Origin: Acinetobacter calcoaceticus
GTDB taxonomy: Bacteria > Pseudomonadota > Gammaproteobacteria > Pseudomonadales > Moraxellaceae
NCBI RefSeq assembly: GCF_016508255.1
Contig: NZ_JADVKT010000001.1
Location: 682,001 to 746,000 of the forward strand
Direction of reading: 5' to 3'
Length of the DNA: 64,000 nt
Numbering within the stretch: position 1 is the stretch's first letter; the number at the start of each line of letters is the position of its first letter. A model generated the notes under the pieces. It was not told where the DNA came from. It was given only the letters and a program-made list of their open reading frames with translations, and searched no databases. Below are positions 1 through 9,843 of the stretch, one piece after another. The position numbers were made by a program, and so were the translations under genes.

Positions 1-835
1 CAAAAATCGTTGCATCAATATAAGTACAAGCTGGTTTTAAACGACCAGTTTTCTCATTAACAGTTTCTTCTTCCGTTTTGAAAGATTCAATTTGTACTGT
101 TAAATCATAAGGTAATTCTTCACCTAACTGGCGCATGATTTTTTCACGAATAATTTCGCTAGCCAAAAAGCGTTCAGAACGGTCAGTAATCTGATCAAAT
201 GAATACAAAGGCGCTTGATAAGGAAGATACTTCTCAATCGTTTCACTCAAGTGTTCCAGATTTGCTCCACGTAATGCAGATACAGGAACAATCTCGGCAA
301 AATTCATAAGCTTGGCACGCTCTTGAATCAAAGGAAGAATATCTCTTTTATCTTCAAAAGTATCAGCCTTGTTAATCACCAAAATAACTGGCATTTCAGC
401 ATTCTTGAGTTTTTCAAGTACTAAGTCGTCATTTGGGGTCCACTTATAAGCATCAATAACAAATAAGACCAAATTAACGTCGCGCAATGCAGAATGAGCT
501 GCACGGTTCATCATTTTATTAATAGCGCGCACTTCTTTTTTATGCATACCTGGGGTATCTACATATACCGCCTGCATTTTTTCGCGCGAATCAATACCAA
601 TAATTTTATGACGTGTTGTTTGAGGTTTACGCGAGGTAATAGAGAGCTTTTGACCTAATAAATGATTCATGAGGGTAGATTTACCCACATTTGGACGTCC
701 TACAATCGCCACAAATCCGCTCTTAAAATCCGAAGGAATTGTTACGCCTTTGGAACTAAAAAATTGATCAATCAGATTATTAGGATCTTGGTTATCATTT
801 GAATCTGGATTGATTTGATCAGAATGCATCGACAT
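1..835 (-). CDS. era: GTPase Era, 3' end cut by window edge
   Basis: Era is a Ras-like GTPase that binds the 3' end of 16S rRNA and helps assemble the 30S subunit. About 278 codons are present. The G1 P-loop GRPNVGKST, the G3 DTPG and the G4 NKAD motifs can all be read, followed by the start of the C-terminal KH-type domain. The frame runs off the left edge, so roughly the last 60 residues are missing from view. Start: ATG at 835, with a second in-frame ATG at 829. It begins 5 bases after the rnc stop, so it is very likely cotranscribed with lepA-lepB-rnc. The rnc-era order is the classical one in proteobacteria. Confidence 0.95.
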   Translation of the reverse strand, partial: MSMHSDQINPDSNDNQDPNNLIDQFFSSKGVTIPSDFKSGFVAIVGRPNVGKSTLMNHLLGQKLSITSRKPQTTRHKIIGIDSREKMQAVYVDTPGMHKKEVRAINKMMNRAAHSALRDVNLVLFVIDAYKWTPNDDLVLEKLKNAEMPVILVINKADTFEDKRDILPLIQERAKLMNFAEIVPVSALRGANLEHLSETIEKYLPYQAPLYSFDQITDRSERFLASEIIREKIMRQLGEELPYDLTVQIESFKTEEETVNEKTGRLKPACTYIDATIF

Positions 836-840
836 GCAGG

Positions 841-1533
841 TTATTGCTCCAATAACTTTAAAATTTCCGCCGCTGCTGCCTGCTCGGCAAAACGACGACT
901 TGAACCCTCACCATAAATCTTTGATAAGCCATCTATCAAACATTCAACTTTAAAGTGTTGGTGAGGTGCATCACCCTGAATATCTACAACCTCGTAAACA
1001 GGGAGAGGTTTTTTACGTGCTTGTAGATACTCTTGTAAACGTGATTTCGGATCTTTAAGTTGATCCGTAGGTTCAATATGGTCTAAATAGGGTACATACC
1101 ATTTTAGCACAATATCTGTAAGTAAGTTGAGATCACCACTATCAATATAAATTGCACCAATAATCGCTTCTACCGTGTCAGCCAATATTGACTCGCGATG
1201 ATGACCACCAGATTTCAACTCACCCGTACTTAATATTAAACACCGACTAAGTTGCAAATCTGTTGCAATCTTACCTAAAGCTTCCTGACGAACTAAAGTC
1301 GCTCGCATACGCGTTAGACGACCTTCATTTTCATTTGGATAGGCATGATATAGATAATTGGCAACAATCATGCCTAATAATGAATCGCCTAAAAACTCCA
1401 AGCGCTCGTAATTGTATTTATGACTCACCGAACGATGAGTCAAAGCTAACTGCAACAATTCAAGCTGCTTGAATTGATATCCTATTCGACTCAATAAGCG
1501 AGGATCACTTAGTTTGAACTGATGTTTTATCAA
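841..1533 (-). CDS. rnc: Ribonuclease III
   Basis: Double-strand-specific endoribonuclease that processes rRNA precursors and some mRNAs. The N-terminal catalytic domain carries the signature ERLEFLGDS, whose Glu and Asp are metal ligands, and a second acidic pair in ADTVEAIIGA. The last 70 residues or so form a double-stranded RNA-binding domain (from about DPKSRLQEYL to the end). No ATG fits. The open frame could start at TTG 1545, but TTG 1533 has GAGAAG five bases upstream and gives about 230 residues, the usual length, so I chose it. The 5' end overlaps the upstream DUF4845 gene by 29 bases, which suggests translational coupling. Confidence 0.93.
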   Translation of the reverse strand: MIKHQFKLSDPRLLSRIGYQFKQLELLQLALTHRSVSHKYNYERLEFLGDSLLGMIVANYLYHAYPNENEGRLTRMRATLVRQEALGKIATDLQLSRCLILSTGELKSGGHHRESILADTVEAIIGAIYIDSGDLNLLTDIVLKWYVPYLDHIEPTDQLKDPKSRLQEYLQARKKPLPVYEVVDIQGDAPHQHFKVECLIDGLSKIYGEGSSRRFAEQAAAAEILKLLEQ

Positions 1534-1879
1534 AACTCTTCTCAAATGTTAAAACTAAATCAATATTTAATAAGAAAGGTTTTCTTACCTCATATTTCTT
1601 TTGGACTTTTAGACCAGACTCATTAAACACTTGTGCGATCTCCTTAAAATGAAGATCACGAATATTGTTCATTTCCAGTCGCTGATCCATTTGTGTCACA
1701 AACTTCTGTGGTGTGATCTCAGAAGAGCTTTCTTTTAAAAGCTCTTCTATTTGATTATTAATCAATCGATCATCCCAATATGCTGGCCAAACTGCAAGTA
1801 CAGCTTTTACTGCAACCGCAAATATAACCACCCCAAATAAAATTGCTAAATACGAAGTACCTTGTTGTGCCTTACGCAT
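1505..1879 (-). CDS. DUF4845 family single-pass membrane protein
   Basis: 124 residues. A hydrophobic segment at about residues 8-30 (TSYLAILFGVVIFAVAVKAV) is followed by a soluble, mostly helical domain that would face the periplasm. Length and position between lepB and rnc match the DUF4845 family, which commonly sits there in gammaproteobacteria. No enzymatic motif is visible. Start: ATG 1879, preceded by a GGAA-rich stretch. It overlaps rnc by 29 bases. The function is unknown; an association with signal peptidase or the membrane is only inferred from gene order. Confidence 0.8.
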   Translation of the reverse strand: MRKAQQGTSYLAILFGVVIFAVAVKAVLAVWPAYWDDRLINNQIEELLKESSSEITPQKFVTQMDQRLEMNNIRDLHFKEIAQVFNESGLKVQKKYEVRKPFLLNIDLVLTFEKSFDKTSVQTK

Positions 1880-1903
1880 TTCTTTTTTTCCTAATGGTTG
1901 TTT

Positions 1904-2731
1904 TTAATCTATTTTTCCATTTCGGCCAAAGGTAGGAAGATGTAAGCCCGGTTCTTTATGCATCCATACATAGAATGCTCGCCCTGTTAAGTTTTCTTCA
2001 GGTACAAAGCCCCAGAAACGACTGTCTGCACTTTGATCACGGTTATCCCCCATTGCAAAGTAATGCCCTTTTGGAACAGTCACTTCCCAATATAAACCGT
2101 CTTGGTTTGAATATTTACCATTTTCAACATAGTTGATAAACGGTGCTTGGCGCGCCACATTTACGCCTTCAAGTTCACGCATTCTAAAGGTATGCGTACC
2201 AATCGTCTCTTTGTGGTAAATAGACGTTGGGGTATCTAACACATCTTTTTCACGACTAAACTGTGTTAATACTTTCGGTACTTTTTGTCCGTTAATAATC
2301 AATTGTCCATGATCGTAAACAATATGATCACCCGGCAAACCGATGACACGTTTAATATAGCTGATGGTAGGTTGAGGTGGATAACGGAATACAATCACAT
2401 CACCACGATTTGGTTCTCCTACATCAATAATTTTCTTATTAACGATAGGTAAACGCACACCATAATCAAATTTATTAACCAAAATAAAATCACCAGTTTC
2501 TAAAGTAGGTACCATAGAGTCTGATGGAATATTAAATGGTTCATAAAGGAATGAACGAAGCACAAGTACTACAGCTAAAACTGGCCAAAAGTCATAGGCC
2601 CATGTAATAACAAAATTTTCGTTCCCGCGCCCTTTATTTGCACGCTGTTTGAATACAAGTTTATCTAACAACCACACTGCAAATAGAATCAGCGTAACTG
2701 GAACAAGAATTAAATTAAAATCAAAATCCAC
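1904..2731 (-). CDS. lepB: Signal peptidase I (GTG start)
   Basis: Membrane-bound Ser/Lys protease that removes signal peptides from exported preproteins. There are two N-terminal membrane segments (about residues 5-27 and 43-62). The nucleophile is Ser72 in the PSDSMVPTL motif and the general base is Lys127 in SYIKRVIGLPGD. The C-terminal box GDNRDQSADSRFWGFVP is intact. At 275 residues the protein is normal for the family. The start is GTG 2731, with GTGAGG just upstream; an ATG two bases further upstream (2733) is out of frame. It follows lepA on the same strand and is probably in its operon. Confidence 0.95.
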   Translation of the reverse strand: MDFDFNLILVPVTLILFAVWLLDKLVFKQRANKGRGNENFVITWAYDFWPVLAVVLVLRSFLYEPFNIPSDSMVPTLETGDFILVNKFDYGVRLPIVNKKIIDVGEPNRGDVIVFRYPPQPTISYIKRVIGLPGDHIVYDHGQLIINGQKVPKVLTQFSREKDVLDTPTSIYHKETIGTHTFRMRELEGVNVARQAPFINYVENGKYSNQDGLYWEVTVPKGHYFAMGDNRDQSADSRFWGFVPEENLTGRAFYVWMHKEPGLHLPTFGRNGKID

Positions 2732-2806
2732 ATGACCTCACTCGCAGCCTAGCTGCTTGTCTTAAAGTAGGGAAAAGCAATCTCGTACTTCCCCCACCCT
2801 CATTTC

Positions 2807-4624
2807 TTATCTTTCTACTTTCAATACAGCCAAGAACGCTTCTTGTGGAATTTCAACACTTCCCACTTGTTTCATACGTTTCTTACCTTCTTTTTGTTTA
2901 GAAAGTAGTTTTTTCTTACGTGAAACGTCACCACCATAACATTTCGCTAATACGTTTTTACGCATTGCTTTTACAGTAGAACGAGCAATAATTTGTGCAC
3001 CGATAGCCGCTTGAATAGCAACATCGTACATTTGGCGAGGAATCAAATCTTTCATTTTCTCAACCAATGCGATACCACGATGACGCGCGTCATTACGGTG
3101 ACAAATCATAGCCAAGGCATCAACCTTGTCACTATTAATTAATACATCAACCTTAACTAGAGCTGAACTTTCGAAACGCACAAAGTTATAGTCTAGCGAT
3201 GCAAAACCACGAGAGCATGATTTTAACTTATCAAAGAAATCCATAACGACTTCAGCCATCGGAATTTCAAAGGTAATAGAAACTTGATTACCCAAGAATT
3301 TCATATCTTTTTGAACACCACGGCGTTCAATACATAGGGTCATTACATTCCCTAAGTACTCTTGAGGAACAAGGATATGACATTCTGCAATCGGCTCACG
3401 CAAGTCTTCTACAGTCGATCCATCTGGCATTTTCGATGGACTATCGATATAAATCGTTTCGCCCTTCTTGGTTAATGCTTCATAAATTACGGTAGGTGCA
3501 GAACTGATTAGGTCAAGATCATACTCACGCTCTAAACGCTCTTGTACAATTTCCATGTGTAGCATCCCTAAGAAGCCACAACGGAAACCAAAACCTAATG
3601 CATCTGAGCTTTCTGGTTCAAAGAATAAAGCTGAGTCGTTGATCTGCAATTTTTGTAGCGCTTCACGGAATGGCTCAAAATCACTCGCATCAATCGGGAA
3701 CAAACCAGCATAAACCTGTGGTTTAACCTTTTTAAAACCGGGTAAAATTGCAACATCAGGTGTAGCAGCAAGGGTAATAGTGTCACCTACTGGTGCACCA
3801 AAAATATCTTTAATACCCGCAATAACAAAACCTACTTCACCAGCTTCAAGAATATCTGTTTCAGTATGCTTAGGATTAAATACACCTACTGAAGTTACCG
3901 GATGAGTTTGTCCTGTCGATTTAACCAACATTTTGTCGCCCTTACGGATACGACCTTGTTTAATACGTACAAGAGAAACTACACCTAGGTAGTTATCAAA
4001 CCATGAGTCGATAATTAATGCTTGCAATGGAGCATCACGATCGCCTTCAGGCGCTGGAATAACATCGACTAACCGCTCTAAAACACCTTCAACACCCAAA
4101 CCAGTTTTTGCTGAACAGGTTGGGGCATCCGTTGCTTCAATCCCGATGATTTCTTCAATTTCATGAATTACACGCTCAGGTTCAGCCTGTGGTAAATCAA
4201 TTTTATTTAAAATAGGAAGAACTTCGAGACCTTGTTCAATCGCGGTATAACAGTTTGCAACTGATTGTGCTTCTACACCTTGTGCAGCATCTACAACCAA
4301 CAGCGCACCTTCACACGCGGCTAATGAACGAGAAACTTCGTATGAGAAGTCTACGTGTCCAGGAGTATCAATAAAGTTAAGTTGATATTCCTGACCATTA
4401 GGATGAGTATAATATAGCGTGACAGAAGCGGCTTTAATGGTAATCCCACGTTCGCGCTCAAGCTCCATTGAGTCCAAAACTTGAGCTTGCATTTCACGAT
4501 CTTGTAGACCACCACACATCTGAATAAAACGGTCAGCCAATGTAGACTTACCATGGTCAATGTGAGCAATAATCGAGAAATTTCGTATATTTTTGATATC
4601 GACGGATTTTTTAGCTTGCGCCAT
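2807..4624 (-). CDS. lepA: Elongation factor 4 (LepA)
   Basis: Ribosome-associated GTPase proposed to back-translocate or to assist 30S biogenesis under ionic stress. The protein is 605 residues, close to the usual 600. The P-loop HIDHGKST is at residues 21-28, the switch region ERERGIT and DTPGHVDF follow, and NKIDLP supplies the guanine-binding motif. The lysine-rich C-terminal LepA domain ([19 protein letters not shown]) is present. Start: ATG 4624 with AAGGTAACCC upstream. It leads the lepA-lepB-DUF4845-rnc-era run. Confidence 0.97.
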   Translation of the reverse strand: MAQAKKSVDIKNIRNFSIIAHIDHGKSTLADRFIQMCGGLQDREMQAQVLDSMELERERGITIKAASVTLYYTHPNGQEYQLNFIDTPGHVDFSYEVSRSLAACEGALLVVDAAQGVEAQSVANCYTAIEQGLEVLPILNKIDLPQAEPERVIHEIEEIIGIEATDAPTCSAKTGLGVEGVLERLVDVIPAPEGDRDAPLQALIIDSWFDNYLGVVSLVRIKQGRIRKGDKMLVKSTGQTHPVTSVGVFNPKHTETDILEAGEVGFVIAGIKDIFGAPVGDTITLAATPDVAILPGFKKVKPQVYAGLFPIDASDFEPFREALQKLQINDSALFFEPESSDALGFGFRCGFLGMLHMEIVQERLEREYDLDLISSAPTVIYEALTKKGETIYIDSPSKMPDGSTVEDLREPIAECHILVPQEYLGNVMTLCIERRGVQKDMKFLGNQVSITFEIPMAEVVMDFFDKLKSCSRGFASLDYNFVRFESSALVKVDVLINSDKVDALAMICHRNDARHRGIALVEKMKDLIPRQMYDVAIQAAIGAQIIARSTVKAMRKNVLAKCYGGDVSRKKKLLSKQKEGKKRMKQVGSVEIPQEAFLAVLKVER

Positions 4625-4702
4625 GGGTTACCTTGAGAAAATATAGAGTGCTATGTAGCTTGTTTTAATACACAGCCAAAGCAGTTAAATTAATTGCGTG
4701 CG

Positions 4703-4735
4703 ATTATAACAGATGGATATTTTAAAGTATCCAAA
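4703..4735 (-). promoter_or_regulatory. Candidate promoter of lepA operon
   Basis: On the minus strand a perfect TATAAT lies at 4708-4703. Upstream is a GGATA/TATCC inverted repeat and a TTGGAT hexamer with a 20-base spacer, longer than ideal. The implied leader is about 70 bases. This is the only strong -10 match in the gap before lepA. Confidence 0.4.
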
Positions 4736-4784
4736 ATAATCATTACCTTTTACTTGTGTTCAAAAAAGGCCCAGCAACCCAATT

Positions 4785-5249
4785 CTAGCTTGAGAAACTT
4801 CTTGCATAAGAAACGGTAAAATCATAAGGATTTATGCTTGATTCAAGCGGCTGATATGCTTGAGTAAAAGTTGGAGACATCCGCTTCGGACGACCAGATG
4901 CGATTTCAATACAAGCCCATTTCGTATTTCCAACAAATAATACAGCCTGATCGGACGGACGGAAAAATACATACTGGCGGAACGAATAAAGAGCGTTGAT
5001 ATCATCTAACCATGTGCGTAATACAATTTGTTCGCCTTCAAATGCAGCTTTACGATATTGCACATGATGCTCAACAGCGACCATTGCATGTTTTAATTCG
5101 AGATATTTAGTTACCCCTACCCCTAACGTTTCTACATGAGCAGCAGCTACATCTTGCATCCACTGTACATACATCACATTATTCACATGTCCTAACGCAT
5201 CAATATGATGTGGCTGTACCTGAATATGTAAATCAAAAATACTACTCAC
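4785..5249 (-). CDS. Acyl-CoA thioesterase, 4HBT hotdog family (GTG start)
   Basis: 154 residues. The N-terminal block HHIDALGHVNNVMYVQWMQD is the typical 4-hydroxybenzoyl-CoA thioesterase motif: the Asp is the likely catalytic residue and the GHVNN turn binds the CoA substrate. Such proteins hydrolyse acyl-CoA thioesters in the cytoplasm; the true substrate cannot be read from sequence. Start: GTG 5249 (MSSIFDLHIQ), preceded by AGAGTGAA; no better in-frame ATG exists. It lies alone between lepA and mucD on the same strand. Confidence 0.83.
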   Translation of the reverse strand: MSSIFDLHIQVQPHHIDALGHVNNVMYVQWMQDVAAAHVETLGVGVTKYLELKHAMVAVEHHVQYRKAAFEGEQIVLRTWLDDINALYSFRQYVFFRPSDQAVLFVGNTKWACIEIASGRPKRMSPTFTQAYQPLESSINPYDFTVSYARSFSS

Positions 5250-5325
5250 AAATGTTCACTCTTATTGATTAACTTTCAAACTGAAATAAGTGTAGGTAGA
5301 TATCACTATACGCTCAAGATAAATA

Positions 5326-5354
5326 ACAAAAAACCACCCATATTTAGGGTGGCT
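5326..5354 (-). terminator. Rho-independent terminator after mucD
   Basis: Read on the minus strand, a CCACCC/GGGTGG stem with a 7-base loop (stem arms at 5347-5352 and 5334-5339) is followed by TTTTTTG. It lies 20 bases past the mucD stop. Confidence 0.8.
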
Positions 5355-5373
5355 CATTGTGTCTTTTTTAAGT

Positions 5374-6750
5374 TTACTGGATACGCAAACCAAGCATCGC
5401 GCGTTGTCCCTGACGAATAATCGCAACACGTGCTACTGTATTTTTTTGCAAGTTAGAAACAACTTTTGCAAAATCCTGACTATTTAAAATCTGGTTATTG
5501 TTGACTTGAATAATCACATCACCCTGAATGATATTTGACAATGATGCTAAGCCACCACGGCGAACATCTTGCACATAGATACCGCCTTTTACACTTAAAG
5601 CACTTTTTTCTGGTTCAGCCAAATCACGAATACTCATGCCTAAAACTGGTCCTTTAGATACAGCACCTTGCGCACCTGTGGCAGGTGTTTCATCTGGAGC
5701 GGTCGTTAAAGTCGCAGAAATATTACGGGTTTTATCATCACGTAATACTTCAAACTGAACAGTTTGATTCGGCTGTACTTTGTTTAGTGCGTAGAGTAAT
5801 TCACTGGTGCGCGGTACTGGATTGCCGTTATATTTCAAAATCACATCACCCGCTCTAAGCCCTGCTTTTTGTGCAGGCGAGTTCGGAGAAATTTGGGTAA
5901 TTAATGCACCTTCAGGTTTAGGTAACTTGTAAGCATCGGCAAGGTTACGGTCAATGTCTTGCATCATGACGCCCAAATATGAACGAGTAACTTTCCCTTT
6001 TGTTTTAAGCTGTTCAGCTACATCCATCGCAACATCGATTGGAATAGAGAAAGACAAGCCCATATAACCGCCAGTACCACTAAAGATACGTGAGTTTACC
6101 CCGACAACTTCACCATTTTGGTTAAACAATGGACCACCTGAGTTACCAGGGTTTAATGCCACATCGGTTTGAATAAACGGTACAGAGGTTTCGCCACTCA
6201 TGTTGCGTGATTTTGCACTGACAATACCTGCTGAAGCTGAGTAGTCAAAACCAAATGGTGAACCAATTGCTAAAACTGGTTCTCCCACACGTAAGCGGTC
6301 AACATTGCCAACTTTTAAGGCAGGATAATTACTTCCATTCACTTTTAATAATGCAACATCAGTACGTTCATCGCTACCTACCACCGTTGCATCAATCTCA
6401 CGACGGTCATTTAAAGTAATACTAATGCGGGAAGCGTTTTCAATCACATGATGGTTTGTGAGTAAGTAACCATCTTTACTAATAAAGAAAGCACTACCGT
6501 ACGCGGTTTTCTCTTGTGGACCTTGTTGCTGCGGAATGATGACCTGATTACCAAAGAAACGTTTTAAAATTTCAGGTACTTGCTGTTGTAACAGTTCATC
6601 CTGAGTCATTTTTTTTACGACGTTTACACTCACCACAGCCGGACTAACTTGTTCAACGAGGTTTGAAAAATCAACAGCAGCATTTGCTTGAACAGCGGCA
6701 ACTGTAAATACCGCTGCATACATTCCTTGTTGTAAATAGCGAGTTTTCAT
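5374..6750 (-). CDS. mucD: Periplasmic serine endoprotease, Do/HtrA (MucD/DegP) family
   Basis: Envelope quality-control protease and chaperone. A signal peptide (residues about 1-25, ending AVQANAA) is followed by a trypsin-like domain with the triad His101 (TNHHV), Asp131 (RTDVALL) and Ser204 (GNSGGPLF), then two PDZ domains. Total 458 residues. The frame extends upstream to 6804, but ATG 6750 starts a good signal peptide and has GGTGAG upstream. In Pseudomonas, mucD sits behind algU-mucA-mucB; here no such genes are adjacent. DegQ would be an equally valid family name. Confidence 0.92.
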   Translation of the reverse strand: MKTRYLQQGMYAAVFTVAAVQANAAVDFSNLVEQVSPAVVSVNVVKKMTQDELLQQQVPEILKRFFGNQVIIPQQQGPQEKTAYGSAFFISKDGYLLTNHHVIENASRISITLNDRREIDATVVGSDERTDVALLKVNGSNYPALKVGNVDRLRVGEPVLAIGSPFGFDYSASAGIVSAKSRNMSGETSVPFIQTDVALNPGNSGGPLFNQNGEVVGVNSRIFSGTGGYMGLSFSIPIDVAMDVAEQLKTKGKVTRSYLGVMMQDIDRNLADAYKLPKPEGALITQISPNSPAQKAGLRAGDVILKYNGNPVPRTSELLYALNKVQPNQTVQFEVLRDDKTRNISATLTTAPDETPATGAQGAVSKGPVLGMSIRDLAEPEKSALSVKGGIYVQDVRRGGLASLSNIIQGDVIIQVNNNQILNSQDFAKVVSNLQKNTVARVAIIRQGQRAMLGLRIQ

Positions 6751-6980
6751 TCGGTGCTCACCCACAATTGGTCTACGAAAATAAGAATAAAACTGTTGTA
6801 GCACAACGCCTTGGGGTTGTGCGTAACAATATGTTTATTTATCAGATATCATCACAATGATTATTTTACGCATTGCAATTTTTTAAACCAATTGCAATTT
6901 TTCTCTGAGTTAGAGCGCTTAAGCTCTTGCCTTTTTAGATAAAAAGGGGTGTCATTAGCGGACGTTTTAAATTGTTGCGA

Positions 6981-8624
6981 ATGGACATGCCTAATCAACA
7001 GACAATTCACCACTTTGACGTGATTATTGTGGGCAGCGGCGGCGCTGGTTTAAGTCTGGCTTTATCGTTACCAAGTCATTTTAATATTGCAGTTTTAGCT
7101 AAAGCTGCCTTAACCGAAGCAAGTACCTTCTATGCTCAGGGTGGTGTTGCTGCAGTTCTTGATGAAACTGATTCTATTCAACAACACATTAATGACACGA
7201 TGATTGCAGGTGCTCATTTATGTGAAATGGATGCAGTTCAACATACGGTAGAAGGTGGACGTCCTTCTGTCGATTTCCTTTTGAAACAAGGTGTACAGTT
7301 TACCTTAGATGAAGATGAACAGCTTCATTTAACCCGTGAAGGTGGCCATTCACAACGCCGCATTATTCATTCTGCCGATGCAACAGGTAAAGCTATTTCA
7401 ACCACCTTGGTTGAGCGTGCACAAGAACGTAAAAATATTACTATTTTTGAAAACTATATTGCGATTGATCTAATTACTTCACATAAGTTGGGACATACTG
7501 ATCAAGCGAATCGCGCTATTGGTTTGTATGCATTAGATGAAAATTCAGAAAAGGTTCATACCTTTCTTGCACCATTTACCGCCCTTGCTTGCGGTGGTGC
7601 GATGAAAGCTTACCTTTATACATCTAATCCAGATATTGCTACAGGCGATGGTATTGCCATGGCTTACCGTGCAGGTTGCCGTGTAGCCAATATGGAATTT
7701 AACCAGTTCCACCCAACCTGCCTGTACCATCCGCAAGCGCGTTCTTTTTTAATTACCGAAGCGATGCGTGGTGAAGGTGCTTACTTGCGCTTGCCAGATG
7801 GCGAACGTTTTATGCTGCGTTTTGACGACCGTGCCGAATTGGCTCCTCGTGATATTGTGGCACGTACCATTGACCATGAAATTAAACGTCTTGGTATTCG
7901 ACATGTATGGTTAGACATTACGCACAAGTCACCTGAGTTTATTAAAGAGCACTTCCCTACACTTTATGCAAGATTGCTTGAGTTAGGTATCGACATTACT
8001 AAAGACATGATTCCAGTAGTGCCGGCCGCTCATTACACTTGTGGTGGTGTGGTAGTTGACTCAAATAGCCAGACGGATATTGAAGGTCTCTATGCAATTG
8101 GTGAAACCTCTTATACAGGTTTACATGGTGCAAACCGTATGGCGAGTAACTCATTGCTTGAGTGCTTCGTTTATGGCATGAGTGCAGCAAAAGACATCGA
8201 AAATAAGTTTGATGAAAGTTTTAAACTACCGAATGTACCCACTTGGGATGACTCTCAAGTCACCAATCCTGATGAAGATGTTGTGATTTTACAAAACTGG
8301 GATGAGCTACGTTCAACCATGTGGAACTATGTCGGTATTGTAAGAACCACGAAACGTTTAGAACGTGCTTTACACCGTATTGAAATGTTAAAGCGTGAAA
8401 TCACTGAATATTATCAAGACTACCGTGTCAGTAAAAACTTGATTGAACTGCGTAATCTTGTACTCGTTTCGGAAATGATTGTGCGCTGTGCCATGCAACG
8501 TAAAGAATCGCGTGGTTTACACTACACACTTGATTATCCGGAAACTTCAAGCGAGATTCGAAAAACTGTTTTAACACCTCCAAACTTTGCAGTAGAGCAA
8601 CCTTTGGTAAATACCAGCGTTTAA
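6981..8624 (+). CDS. nadB: L-aspartate oxidase
   Basis: FAD enzyme that oxidises L-aspartate to iminoaspartate, the first step of de novo NAD synthesis. The dinucleotide-binding VGSGGAG is at residues 17-23, and the fumarate-reductase-type active-site regions ([40 protein letters not shown]) are intact. Length is about 547 residues. The frame opens at TTG 6972, but ATG 6981 or ATG 6987 are more natural starts; no strong ribosome site decides between them. Transcribed divergently from mucD. Confidence 0.95.
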   Translation: MDMPNQQTIHHFDVIIVGSGGAGLSLALSLPSHFNIAVLAKAALTEASTFYAQGGVAAVLDETDSIQQHINDTMIAGAHLCEMDAVQHTVEGGRPSVDFLLKQGVQFTLDEDEQLHLTREGGHSQRRIIHSADATGKAISTTLVERAQERKNITIFENYIAIDLITSHKLGHTDQANRAIGLYALDENSEKVHTFLAPFTALACGGAMKAYLYTSNPDIATGDGIAMAYRAGCRVANMEFNQFHPTCLYHPQARSFLITEAMRGEGAYLRLPDGERFMLRFDDRAELAPRDIVARTIDHEIKRLGIRHVWLDITHKSPEFIKEHFPTLYARLLELGIDITKDMIPVVPAAHYTCGGVVVDSNSQTDIEGLYAIGETSYTGLHGANRMASNSLLECFVYGMSAAKDIENKFDESFKLPNVPTWDDSQVTNPDEDVVILQNWDELRSTMWNYVGIVRTTKRLERALHRIEMLKREITEYYQDYRVSKNLIELRNLVLVSEMIVRCAMQRKESRGLHYTLDYPETSSEIRKTVLTPPNFAVEQPLVNTSV

Positions 8625-8637
8625 ATAATCTCGTTAT

Positions 8638-8667
8638 AAAAAAGCACGGTTCATACCGTGCTTTTTT
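8638..8667. terminator. Bidirectional terminator between nadB and thioesterase gene
   Basis: A 13-base perfect stem (8638-8650 with 8655-8667, loop TCAT) has A-run and T-run flanks, so it can end transcripts from both convergent genes. Confidence 0.88.
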
Positions 8668-8680
8668 ATAACTTTAATTT

Positions 8681-9097
8681 TCATGATCGAGGAGGAATTG
8701 AATACGTCGCGGTCACATGTGCCACGGGTTCATCCAGCCCAACCGAATAAATCCAAACCTCACCAACAACCAGACTCTTTCCTACTTTCATGAGTTTACA
8801 TTCACTGCGTAGGTCTTTATCACCTGCGGGTTTTCGCAAAAAATTAATATTAAAGTTCGTCGTCACAGCCAAACCAATAATTCCGATTTCACCTAGTATT
8901 GCAATATACAAAGCAAAGTCTGCCAAAGTCATCATAGTTGGGCCAGATATGGTACCACCCGGACGTTGATGTCTTTGATCTACGTGATAGTAAACAACAG
9001 CAGCTTTAGGCGTGACTGATTCAATCGTGCAATGTTCAAGACTGGGTGGAAATTCCTTTTCAAGAAATGCCACGATTTCTTCTTTTGAGCTTTTCAT
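8681..9097 (-). CDS. PaaI-type hotdog thioesterase
   Basis: 138 residues with the core block GGTISGPTMMTLADFALYIA and the later TTNFNINFLRKP strand, which are characteristic of PaaI/YiiD-like acyl-CoA thioesterases. The Asp of LADFA is the expected catalytic position. The family hydrolyses aromatic or medium-chain acyl-CoAs in the cytoplasm; no pathway genes lie nearby to narrow this. Start: ATG 9097 with AAGG directly upstream. It is convergent with nadB across a shared terminator. Confidence 0.8.
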   Translation of the reverse strand: MKSSKEEIVAFLEKEFPPSLEHCTIESVTPKAAVVYYHVDQRHQRPGGTISGPTMMTLADFALYIAILGEIGIIGLAVTTNFNINFLRKPAGDKDLRSECKLMKVGKSLVVGEVWIYSVGLDEPVAHVTATYSIPPRS

Positions 9098-9234
9098 CCT
9101 TGTTATTCTTCAATCTATAAATCATATGTAAGATAGCATAAGAAAATAGCAGATATTTTCTATGACGTTTTAAATCAGAATTAACGTCATTTTTCACCAC
9201 TCCCATATTTTATAAGAGTGGCTCATCCAATTGC

Positions 9235-9834
9235 TTATCCTAAATATTGCAACGCTTGCTCAAACACCTGATCTGGGCTTTGCGTAGCGTCTAAACGTTT
9301 AATACGTTCAGGTTCAGCTTTCCACAAAGTTTCATAACCCTCACGAACTTTAGTAAAGAAACTTAACTTTTCCTGTTCAAAACGATCTAAAGCACCACGT
9401 TCACGTGCACGGTTCATGCCTAATTCAATCGGCGCATCTAACCAAAAAGTCACTTCTGGCATGTGTGAAACAAAGTTCGTATTTAACAGTTGTAACTTAT
9501 CTTGACTTAAACCACGACCAGAACATTGGTAAGCAAAGCTTGCATCTGTAAAACGGTCACTTAACACAATTTTATTGGCTTCTAAAGCAGGCACAATGAT
9601 TTGCTGAAGATGTTGTGCGCGTGCAGCATAAATCAAAAGTAACTCAGTATCATGGCTCATATTTTCATCATGATTAACAGCCAAAAGCATTGAACGAATT
9701 TGTTCAGCTAGTGGTGTACCGCCAGGCTCTCGCGTTAAAACAACTTGTTTACCTTGTTCTTCAAAATGCTGATGAATTTTTCGAATAAGCGTAGTCTTGC
9801 CTACACCTTCCGTGCCTTCAAAGCTAATAAACAT
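9235..9834 (-). CDS. tmk: Thymidylate kinase
   Basis: Phosphorylates dTMP to dTDP for DNA synthesis. The P-loop GTEGVGKTT is at residues 7-15, the DR(F/Y) motif reads DRFTDASFAYQ, and a LID-type arginine stretch (NRARERGALDRFE) follows. Length is 199 residues, normal. Start: ATG 9834, preceded by GGAAGAGAG. Nine bases separate it from mltG upstream; pabC-mltG-tmk is a common proteobacterial order, usually followed by holB, which is not seen here. Confidence 0.96.
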   Translation of the reverse strand: MFISFEGTEGVGKTTLIRKIHQHFEEQGKQVVLTREPGGTPLAEQIRSMLLAVNHDENMSHDTELLLIYAARAQHLQQIIVPALEANKIVLSDRFTDASFAYQCSGRGLSQDKLQLLNTNFVSHMPEVTFWLDAPIELGMNRARERGALDRFEQEKLSFFTKVREGYETLWKAEPERIKRLDATQSPDQVFEQALQYLG

Positions 9835-9843
9835 CTCTCTTCC

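Noticed and set aside
9197..9221. CCACTC/GAGTGG hairpin after tmk
   Set aside because: On the tmk strand the stem is followed by A residues, not a T run, so I did not call it a terminator.
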